Positions 9,317 through 17,200 of a DNA stretch of 64,000 bases are shown here, piece after piece (positions within the stretch are counted from its first letter, which is position 1; each line of letters starts with the position of its first letter). Location: the NCBI RefSeq assembly GCF_009859475.1, contig NZ_CP044549.1, positions 2,356,001 to 2,420,000 on the forward strand, read 5' to 3'. The notes under the pieces are model-generated. The model was not told where the DNA came from. It did no database searches and saw nothing but the letters and a program-made list of their open reading frames with translations. This stretch comes from Hydrogenophaga sp. BPS33 (GTDB taxonomy: Bacteria > Pseudomonadota > Gammaproteobacteria > Burkholderiales > Burkholderiaceae_C). The position numbers were made by a program, and so were the translations under genes.

Positions 9317-10648
9317 GTGACCGCTGCCCAAGCCACCTCCGCCACCTCGCACACCGCCGTTGACCTGAACCAGGCCGCCGGCCTGAAGAACCTGCAGCAA
9401 CTGATCCAGTTGCGCTGGATCGCCGTGTTCGGCCAGGTGATGACGATCGAGGTCGTGCACTATGGCTTGAACATCACCATTCCCATTCAGCACATGTTCG
9501 CCGTGCTGGCCGGTCTCGTGGTGTTCAATGTCGTGTCGCTGCTGCGCTGGCGCACCCGCGTGCGCGTCACCGATGCCGAGCTGCTGCTGGCCCTGCTGGT
9601 GGACGTGGGCGCGCTCACCGCGCAGCTCTACCTGAGCGGCGGCGCGAGCAACCCCTTCGTGTTCCTGTACCTGCTGCAGGTGATCCTGGGCGCGGTGCTG
9701 CTGCCCGCCTGGGCCACCTGGGCCATGGTGGGTGTCACCACGCTGTGCTTCGCCGGCCTGGCGGTGTTCGCCGTGCCGCTGCCCTTGTCGCCCGATCTGC
9801 ACCAGGGCCTGGCCAGCCCCTACGTGCTCGGCATGCTGGTGTGTTTCGCGCTCAATGCGGCGCTGCTGGTGACCTTCATCACCCGCATCGTGGCCAACCT
9901 GCGCGAGCGCGACCTGCGACTGGCTGCCTTGCGCCAGCGCGCTGCGGAAGAAGAGCACGTGGTGCGCATGGGCCTGCTGGCCTCGGGTGCGGCGCACGAG
10001 CTGGGCACTCCGCTGTCCACGCTGGCCGTGATCCTCGGCGACTGGCAGCACCTGCCGCACTTCAGCTCCGAACCCGAACTGGCCCATGAAGTGGCCGAGA
10101 TGCAGGAGCAGGTGGCGCGCTGCAAGGCCATCGTCAGCGGCATCCTGCTCTCGGCCGGCGAGGCGCGTTCCGAATCCTCGGGCGAAACCACGGTCTGCGC
10201 TTTTCTGGACGGCGCGGTCGAAGCCTGGCGGCAGCGCCGGCCCAGCGCGGGCTTCCGATACACCAACCGCTTCGGCCACGACCTGCCCATGGTGTCCGAT
10301 TCGGCGCTCAAGCAGATGATCGGCAACGTGCTGGACAACGCGCTGGAAGCCTCGCCCGATGCCGTGCATTTCGAGGCCGCGCGAGAAGCCGACGCGCTGG
10401 TGCTGACCGTGAGCGACCAGGGGCCTGGTTTTGCGGCGCACCTGCTACCGCACATCGGCAAGCCCTACCAGTCCACCAAGGGCCGGCCGGGTGGCGGGCT
10501 GGGCCTGTTCCTGGTGTTCAACGTGGCGCGCACACTCGGCGGCACCGTCGCCGTGCGCAACCTCCAAGAAGGGGGCGCGGAAGTCCGCATCACGCTGCCG
10601 CTGGCCGCCATCACCCTGCCCGAGGAAGGACCGACGGATGAGCGCTGA
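9317..10648 (+). CDS. regB: Redox-sensing histidine kinase, RegB/PrrB type
   Basis: A 443-aa membrane kinase of the RegB/PrrB/ActS family. Six hydrophobic helices fill residues 30-190 and contain GGASNPF (108-114), the quinone-linked GGxxNPF signature of the family. The H-box AAHELGTPL carries the phospho-accepting His227. Cys269 sits 42 residues later, close to the spacing of the redox-active Cys265 from His225 in Rhodobacter RegB. The N-box NVLDNALEA and G-boxes GPGF and GGGLGLFL follow. The GTG at 9317 was chosen; a TTG at 9293 is the alternative, and neither has a strong binding site. It overlaps regA by 11 bases. Its place after the quinol oxidase operon suggests it tunes oxidase expression to the quinone pool. 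Confidence 0.9.
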   Translation: MTAAQATSATSHTAVDLNQAAGLKNLQQLIQLRWIAVFGQVMTIEVVHYGLNITIPIQHMFAVLAGLVVFNVVSLLRWRTRVRVTDAELLLALLVDVGALTAQLYLSGGASNPFVFLYLLQVILGAVLLPAWATWAMVGVTTLCFAGLAVFAVPLPLSPDLHQGLASPYVLGMLVCFALNAALLVTFITRIVANLRERDLRLAALRQRAAEEEHVVRMGLLASGAAHELGTPLSTLAVILGDWQHLPHFSSEPELAHEVAEMQEQVARCKAIVSGILLSAGEARSESSGETTVCAFLDGAVEAWRQRRPSAGFRYTNRFGHDLPMVSDSALKQMIGNVLDNALEASPDAVHFEAAREADALVLTVSDQGPGFAAHLLPHIGKPYQSTKGRPGGGLGLFLVFNVARTLGGTVAVRNLQEGGAEVRITLPLAAITLPEEGPTDER

Positions 10649-11192
10649 AACCCCATCTCGCGAAGGCCGGCGGCTGCTGCTGGTCGAAGACGACGCGGCC
10701 TTCGCGCGCACCCTGGCGCGCTCCTTCGAACGCCGGGGCTATGACGTGCGCGTGGCCGCCAGCCTGGAACAACTGAGCACGCAACTGAGCAGCTTCACGC
10801 CCGACAAGGCCGTGGTCGACCTCAAGCTGCAAGGCGATGCCTCGGGCCTGGCCTGCGTGCAGGCCTTGCATGGGCACAACCCCCACATGCTCATCGTGGT
10901 GCTGACCGGTTTTGCGAGCATTGCCACGGCGGTGGAAGCCATCAAGCTCGGTGCCTGCCATTACCTGGCCAAGCCTTCGAACACCGACGACATCGAAGCC
11001 GCCTTCGGCCGCGCGCAAGGCACGACCGAGGTGGAGCTGACCAACCGCTCCAGCTCGATCAAGACGCTGGAGTGGGAGCGCATCCACGAGGTGCTGGCCG
11101 AGACCGGCTTCAACATCTCCGAGACCGCACGCCGCCTGGGCATGCACCGGCGGACCTTGGCGCGAAAGCTGGGCAAGCAGCAGGTGAAGTGA
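10638..11192 (+). CDS. regA: Response regulator, RegA/PrrA type
   Basis: A 184-aa two-domain regulator: a receiver (about 12-125) with acidic pair Glu17-Asp18/Asp19, phospho-acceptor Asp61 (AVVDLKLQG) and LAKPS lysine motif, and a C-terminal Fis-like helix-turn-helix (ISETARRLGMHRRTLARKL). It matches RegA/PrrA/ActR in length and in this invariant recognition helix. It overlaps regB, so the two are co-translated. RegBA systems control respiration, carbon and nitrogen fixation genes. Direct control of the adjacent cyo operon is likely but inferred. Confidence 0.92.
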   Translation: MSAETPSREGRRLLLVEDDAAFARTLARSFERRGYDVRVAASLEQLSTQLSSFTPDKAVVDLKLQGDASGLACVQALHGHNPHMLIVVLTGFASIATAVEAIKLGACHYLAKPSNTDDIEAAFGRAQGTTEVELTNRSSSIKTLEWERIHEVLAETGFNISETARRLGMHRRTLARKLGKQQVK

Positions 11193-11209
11193 CGCCCTCT
11201 TGGAGGGCG
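11193..11209 (+). terminator. Hairpin after regA, possible terminator
   Basis: A perfect 7-bp stem (CGCCCTC/GAGGGCG, loop TTG) starts right after the regA stop codon. There is no following T-run, so it may be only a 3' stabilising hairpin. Confidence 0.4.
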
Positions 11210-11229
11210 GGTGATGCGACGAGCCGAAA

Positions 11230-11271
11230 TCGCGCAGGGTGGTCAGTGCGCTGCTCACCAGCGCACCGACG
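11230..11271 (-). pseudogene. Short remnant of the cdiA core, start of a lost module
   Basis: On the minus strand, immediately after the stop of the distal immunity gene, a stretch reads GALVSSALTT, the same peptide as CdiA residues 1496-1505, and then loses similarity. The same junction occurs at 13226. It looks like the left-over first bases of a further displaced toxin-tip module whose remainder was deleted. Confidence 0.6.
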
Positions 11272-11276
11272 TGATG

Positions 11277-11732
11277 TCACCACGGACGCACAGGCAGCTT
11301 GGTCACGTTCTTGGCGATGCCGGTGTCGGGATCGAGGATGTAGTGTTGGTAAGCAGAACCATCAAGATGCAGAGTGCAGCCTGATGTCCAGGTCTGCACC
11401 ATGGCGGGGGTTCTTCCATCGGGCTCGCTTTGAAAAGTGCCGTCTGCGTTCTCTACCCAGATTCGCATGAAGGGCTCGCGCGCGCCATCAAGCCCTTCGG
11501 CACGGGCTTGCCGGTGCAGTTCGTCCCACCAGCCGGGCGGATGGTTGCTGTCATTGCGCTGAACCTGCCAGAGAATTTCTCCTTGAGCGTTTCGGCGGTA
11601 GACGTTGTGATTCATTTTGTGAAGTTCCAGTTGCGGCTCGTCTCCTGTCTCGCAATACATCAGCACGAGTTGATCACCGTTAGGCATGTGAACGCGTCGC
11701 AACGGCCATCCATACATGTATTCGATGCTCAT
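11277..11732 (-). CDS. CdiI-like immunity protein of a displaced toxin module
   Basis: A 151-aa soluble, Trp-rich protein whose ATG overlaps the stop codon of the orphan toxin-tip fragment (ATGA), the normal cdiA/cdiI arrangement. The start at 11732 has AAAGG 8 bases upstream. It begins MSIEYMYGWPLR like the immunity gene next to the full cdiA, diverges in the middle, and shares the segment HPPGWWDELHRQARAEGLDG and the ending TGIAKNVTKLPVRPW with the two other copies in this locus. It would protect against an incoming toxin with the matching tip. No catalytic motif is visible and I know no named family. Confidence 0.7.
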   Translation of the reverse strand: MSIEYMYGWPLRRVHMPNGDQLVLMYCETGDEPQLELHKMNHNVYRRNAQGEILWQVQRNDSNHPPGWWDELHRQARAEGLDGAREPFMRIWVENADGTFQSEPDGRTPAMVQTWTSGCTLHLDGSAYQHYILDPDTGIAKNVTKLPVRPW

Positions 11733-13225
11733 GGAAGATACCTTTCGTTGATGAACCAAGACGACGGAACTCTTCCGTCCGTCTTGATCTGAAACTGCAC
11801 GCCACCCCCACCGCCGTTGTCACCCGTGTAGATTCCACGTGATGCACCAGGGGAGACACTTCCGGCAATGCTGACCTCCAATGTCACGCCCTTGGGCAGC
11901 ACCACGTCGGTGATCTTGGTAGGCACTTGTGGCAATGCATATTTGCTTGCGATCTGTTCTGCCGTCAAACCTGCCACATCCTCGGCGCGCATGACCCAGG
12001 TTCCGACTTGGGAGGATAGATTGGGGAGATCGACATACACCCTCACCATTGTTGCTCCCTCCGCGGCATTGAGCGAAACGATCGACGACCCAGGCACGAA
12101 GGGCGCCTCAAAGCCATTGGTCTTCGCCAGCGCATTGGCCACATCCGCAGAGCGCATGCCTGTCACCGTGCTACCCATCGGCAAGCTCAGTGCCACCAGT
12201 TGGTTGGCCTGCTGCGTTGAGAGCTCTGCCGCCGGTGTCCAGGGCCCCGCTGCCGACATGGGACGCGTGGGGTCCGAGATGCCTCCATCCCTGTAGATGT
12301 TGTTGCGAACACGCGCCTCGGCCAGGAGCTTGGCCTGCTGGCTGCCCACAGGAGCCAGCACGCCGTCGGCAAAGCGCAGCATCTTCTGCCCGCCCTGCAC
12401 AACGACCTCGGCCAGCACCTTGCCCGGCGCGGTGAGGAGCAACGCGCCTACCGCGAGATCTTCCGGCCCGGGCAATGCAAAGAGCAGCGCTTGCGAGGTG
12501 TTGTTCGCTTGTTGATCGTGGAAGTTGCCGGGTCGCGACGGTGTGCCCATGGTCGCCACATTCAGCACGAACCCCGAGTCGGGGCTGTTCGCCCATACCA
12601 ACTGACCCGGCTGTCCTCGCACCACATTGCCCATGTTCGCGGCCTGCTGGCTGAGCTGTTGGCACAGCGCCGGGGTTGCACCGTTGCACGCGGTTTGAAG
12701 CTCGCGATCCCGTTGCCGAGACAGATCGGCCAGCGCATCGCGCCGTTGGCAGGCGCTGGCATCGCCCGTGGCGCAATCGGCGCTGGCGCGTGCGAATTGC
12801 TCGACCTCGGACAAGCGCAGTGGATGGGGCCGAACATGGTTGAGGTAGTTGTTCGCCGCCGCGTTCTCTCCGGCCGTGGAGGCGATCGTCACGCTCTGCG
12901 CATCGCCATCGGTGTGCATGGCGACCAGCGCACCGCCCAGGCCGGCAATGAGTTTGGCGAAGTTGGTGATGTCTCCGCTGGATCGCGTGCCATCGTCGAT
13001 CCACTCCGCGGCCAGGTGCCCGAGCACGCCACCCGCTGCCCCGGCCGCGCAACCCTCCGACCCGGTCTGCACCGCACCTGCCGCGCAGCCCAGCAAGGCG
13101 TGAGCGAGCTTCTGGCCGGCGGGGTTGAGCACCACCTTGCCGTTGGCATCGCGCACCGTGAGATCGCCAGTGGTCTTGGAGTCGAACTCGGTCACGGTCG
13201 TGAGCGCGCTGCTTACCAGCCTCAC
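11729..13225 (-). pseudogene. Orphan CdiA C-terminal toxin module (cdiA-CT)
   Basis: An open frame of 498 codons duplicates CdiA from residue about 1497 to the end: pretoxin region, ENAAANNYLNH motif and toxin tip. It has no signal peptide or secretion domain, and only a GTG with no convincing binding site, so it is probably silent as it stands. About 530 bp (12366-12898) looks identical to 14904-15436, while the tip differs: a VDLPNLSSQV segment replaces GGDSTQS of the full gene, plus scattered changes. Orphan tips of this kind are known in other CDI loci as a reservoir that can replace the active tip by homologous recombination. Its last codons overlap its immunity gene. Confidence 0.8.
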
Positions 13226-13235
13226 CGACGCGATT

Positions 13236-13685
13236 TCACCAAGGACGCACAGGCAGCTTGGTCACGTTCTTGGCGATGCCGGTGTCGGGGTCGAGGATGT
13301 ATTGCTGATAGGCCGAACCTCGGAGCCAAATCCTGCAGCCGGGTATCCACTTAGCTTCCAATGGAAGCGTTTCCATGGGTGTCTTGTTGTTGGTGCCGTC
13401 GGCGTACTCGATGAGGAACTCGGTGAAAGGCTCTCTCGCACCGTCAAGCCCTTCGGCACGGGCCTGGCGGTGCAGTTCGTCCCACCAGCCGGGTGGATGG
13501 TTGCTGTCTTCGCGCTGAACCTGCCAGACGATTTCTCCCCGGGTGTTAAAGCGATAGACGTTGCGGTTGATATCGTGAAGCGACAAGAAGTCTCCATCCT
13601 CATAGGCTGAAGCTAGGACGAGCAGATCGCCAACGGGTAGATGGACGCGCTTCCATATTCCTGGCCTTTTGATTGACGGATTCAT
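13236..13685 (-). CDS. CdiI-like immunity protein, second displaced module
   Basis: A 149-aa paralogue of the two flanking immunity proteins. The N-terminal 45 residues are different (MNPSIKRPGIWKRVHL), while HPPGWWDELHRQARAEGLDG and the ending DTGIAKNVTKLPVRPW are shared. Its ATG overlaps the stop codon (ATGA, 13682-13685) of a truncated toxin-tip remnant, the same architecture as the intact pair. Retaining an intact immunity gene after loss of its toxin is expected if it still protects against relatives carrying that toxin. Whether it is expressed is unknown. Confidence 0.65.
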   Translation of the reverse strand: MNPSIKRPGIWKRVHLPVGDLLVLASAYEDGDFLSLHDINRNVYRFNTRGEIVWQVQREDSNHPPGWWDELHRQARAEGLDGAREPFTEFLIEYADGTNNKTPMETLPLEAKWIPGCRIWLRGSAYQQYILDPDTGIAKNVTKLPVRPW

Positions 13686-13820
13686 TTGAGGATGTCTCTC
13701 GGGTTAGCAAACCAACTTTCAAACTCAGACGGCTGCTTTGGGATCGTTTTAATCTGAAACTGCACGCCCCCCACCACCGTTGTCCCCGGTGTGGATGCCT
13801 CGAGATGCGCCCGGGGAGAC
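13682..13820 (-). pseudogene. Frameshifted remnant of a third toxin tip
   Basis: On the minus strand this stretch first reads SPGASRGIHTGDNGGGG, nearly the same as CdiA residues SPGASKGIYTGDNGGGG. Two bases are then missing relative to the intact copies. After that shift it continues VQFQIKTIPKQPSEFESW and ends in a stop overlapping the next immunity gene. The intact copies read VQFQIKTDGRVPSSWF here. So it is the last 45 or so codons of a toxin with a different tip, inactivated by truncation and a 2-base deletion. Confidence 0.7.
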
Positions 13821-13826
13821 GCGATG

Positions 13827-14279
13827 TCACCAGGGACGCACAGGCAGCTTGGTCACGTTCTTGGCGATGCCGGTGTCGGGGTCGAGGAGGTATTTCTGGT
13901 AGGCCGAACCTCGTAGCCAGATCCTGCAGCCGGGTACCCACTTGTCTTCCAACGGCAGGGTTTCCATGGGCGTCTTGTTGTTGGAACCATCGGCATATTC
14001 GATAAGGAACTCGGTAAAAGGCTCTCGTGCACCGTCAAACCCTTCTGCGCGGGCCTGCCGGTGCAAAGACTCCCACCAGTCGGGCGGATGGTTGCCGTCA
14101 TCGCGCTGAACTTGCCAGACGATTTCTCCTTGAACATCGAGGCGGTAGACGTTGTGGTTCATAGTGTGTAGCGCCAACTTTGGCTCATTCCCGGTCTTGC
14201 AGTACATGAGAACGAGTTGATCTCCATTTGGCATGTAAACGTGTCGCAACGGCCATCCATACATGTATTCGATGCTCAT
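13827..14279 (-). CDS. cdiI: Immunity protein of the active CdiA
   Basis: A 150-aa protein starting inside the cdiA stop codon (ATG 14277-14279, TGA 14276-14278), the standard cdiA-cdiI overlap. It begins MSIEYMYGWPLRHVYMPNGD, is rich in Trp, Tyr and acidic residues and has no signal peptide, as expected for a cytoplasmic protein that binds the toxin tip. Its last 20 residues are the same as in both displaced copies. Cognate pairing with the tip just upstream is inferred from position. I do not recognise a described immunity family. Confidence 0.75.
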   Translation of the reverse strand: MSIEYMYGWPLRHVYMPNGDQLVLMYCKTGNEPKLALHTMNHNVYRLDVQGEIVWQVQRDDGNHPPDWWESLHRQARAEGFDGAREPFTEFLIEYADGSNNKTPMETLPLEDKWVPGCRIWLRGSAYQKYLLDPDTGIAKNVTKLPVRPW

Positions 14280-17200
14280 GGCAGATCCCTTTCGTTGATG
14301 AACCAAGAAGACGGAACTCTTCCGTCTGTCTTGATCTGAAACTGCACGCCACCCCCACCACCGTTGTCACCGGTGTAGATGCCCTTGGATGCACCAGGGG
14401 AGACACTTCCGGCAATGCTGACCTCCAATGTCACGCCCTTGGGCAGGACCACGTCGGTGATCTTGGTAGGTATCTGAGGCAACGCATATTTGCTCGCGAT
14501 CTGTTCCGCTGTCAGGCCAGCTACATCTTCGGCACGCATTACCCAGGTTCCGCTTTGGGTCGAGTCGCCACCATATACCCGCACCATACTCGCGCCTTCC
14601 GCGGCATTGAGCGAAACGATCGACGAGCCGGGCACGAAGGGAGCCTCATAGCCATGGGTCTTCGCCAGCGCATTGGCCACATCCGCAGAGCGCATGCCTG
14701 TGACCGTGCTACCCACCGGCAAGCTCAATGCCACCAGTTGGTTGGCCTGCTGCGTTGAGAGTTCGGCCGCCGGCGCCCAGGGCCCCGCTGCCGACATGGG
14801 ACGCGTGGGGTCCGAGATGCCTCCATCCCTGTAGACGTTGTTGCGAACACGCGCCTCGGCCAGGAGCTTGGCCTGCTGGCTGCCCACAGGAGCCAGCACC
14901 CCATCGGCAAAGCGCAGCATCTTCTGCCCGCCCTGCACAACGACCTCGGCCAGCACCTTGCCCGGCGCGGTGAGGAGCAACGCGCCTACCGCGAGATCTT
15001 CCGGCCCGGGCAATGCAAAGAGCAGCGCTTGCGAGGTGTTGTTCGCTTGTTGATCGTGGAAGTTGCCGGGTCGCGACGGTGTGCCCATGGTCGCCACATT
15101 CAGCACGAACCCCGAGTCGGGGCTGTTCGCCCATACCAACTGACCCGGCTGTCCTCGCACCACATTGCCCATGTTCGCGGCCTGCTGGCTGAGCTGTTGG
15201 CACAGCGCCGGGGTTGCACCGTTGCACGCGGTTTGAAGCTCGCGATCCCGTTGCCGAGACAGATCGGCCAGCGCATCGCGCCGTTGGCAGGCGCTGGCAT
15301 CGCCCGTGGCGCAATCGGCGCTGGCGCGTGCGAATTGCTCGACCTCGGACAAGCGCAGTGGATGGGGCCGAACATGGTTGAGGTAGTTGTTCGCCGCCGC
15401 GTTCTCTCCGGCCGTGGAGGCGATCGTCACGCTCTGTGCATCGCCATCGGTGTGCATGGCTACCAGTGCACCGCCCAGACCCGCAATGAGTTTGGCGAAG
15501 TTGGCGATGTCCGCGTTCGATCGCGTGCCATCGTCGATCCACTCCGCGGCCAAGTGCCCGAGTACGGCCCCGGCTGCCCCTGCCGCGCAGCCTTCAGAAC
15601 CAGTCTGCACCGCACCAGCCGCGCAGCCCAGCAAGGCGTGTGCGAGCTTCTGGCCGGCGGGGTTGAGCACCACGTTGCCGTTGGCATCGCGCACCGTGAG
15701 ATCACCAATGGTCTTGGAGCCGAACTCGGTCACGGTCGTGAGCGCGCTGCTCACCAGCGCACCGACGATGGCGTCTTCCAGGTCCGTGCCCTGCAGCGCC
15801 GCATTGACCACGGCGCGCCCGGTCTGTTCAACGAGTTGTTTACCGAGGTAAGCGCCTGGGCCGTCGGCCAGCTTGATATCCGACAAGGGCTTGCCGTTGA
15901 AGCTGACGTATTTGCCGATGTTGTGCGCCACCCCGGCGGTGACCATGCTGGTGAGAATGGCCTTGACGCTCTCGCTGGAGCCCAGATCCTTGAGCACGGC
16001 GCCCAGGTCGCCGCCGTTGTTGATGAAGCTCACGGCCGTCGTGCTGACCAGCGCGGTGAAGCCGGCGTTGACGGCGGCACCTGCGGCGGTGAAGGTGGTG
16101 ACACCGGCCGCGCTCGTGGTGGCCAATGTGGTGCCCGCCACGGTGGTGGTGGAGGCACCCGCCGCCGCCGGTGCCGTGCTGCCCACGACCCCCGATCCCA
16201 TGCCGGCGGTGAAGTACGCCACGACGGCGGTCACGATGGCCGCACCCAGCCCGGTCAAGCCTTGTTGTTCGTGGTCCCACTGGCGTCTGGCCAGTTCGAT
16301 GGCTTGCCAGTCCACGTCGTCTCTTTTGGCGAGTTCGCCCAGGTAGGCCAGGCCGGGCTGTTCGCTCAGCAAGCGGGCCTGCTCGCGCACAGGCGCGCCT
16401 TGGGGAACCTGCACGCCGATGCGCAGGCCCGGGTCGATGTGAACCTTGCCGTGCAGCTCGGTGGGCACCAGGGTGTCCAGTTCATGGCCGTGGCTGGCCG
16501 TGCTTTGCCAGACGCGGTCGCTCTCGCTGCGGCGTTCGCTGCTGTGCACGTCGCGCTCGACCACGGCGCCCAGCAGCAGATCGGCTTTGATGTCTCTCTG
16601 GCCGTCGGGGCCTTCGATGGGAGCTTCCGCTGGCACACCGCGCCGGAGGTAGATGTCGGGCGCTTGCAGCCGTGCGCCGAGCAGTTCGATGCGCTGGGGC
16701 GATTCGATGTGGATGGCGTTGCCAGCGTTGAGTTCGGCGACCTGGGCCTGGCTGCGCAGGGTGGTCTGATCGATCTCGGTCTTGCTCTGGTGAGCGCCTT
16801 TGTCGAGCACGCCACCCCGGCGTCGCACCTCGGTGTCGCGCTCGTGCTGGTGGGTGTCTTGCGCGGCGTCGAGGCGCACGAGATGTTCACCCCGGATGTG
16901 GATGTCTTCTTCGGCGCCGATGGTGGCGCCTCGGACCACGGTGGCGCCGCCTTCCAGCGTGACGTTGCGTCCTTGCAGGCGGCTGCGCTGCGATTCGATT
17001 TGTTGCACCTGGACGTCGGTGGTGACGGTTTTGCGGGTGAACAAGCCCTTGGTTTCGGTGCGGTGGTGTTCGTCGGCCTCCAGGGTGTTTTGGCCGGCTT
17101 CGATGAGCAGCACGCCTTCGGCCTTGGCTTGGAGGTCGCCTTGGGCCTCGATATCGACCGCCCGCGCGATCAGGTGTTGGCCGGCTTGCAAGCCCACGTC

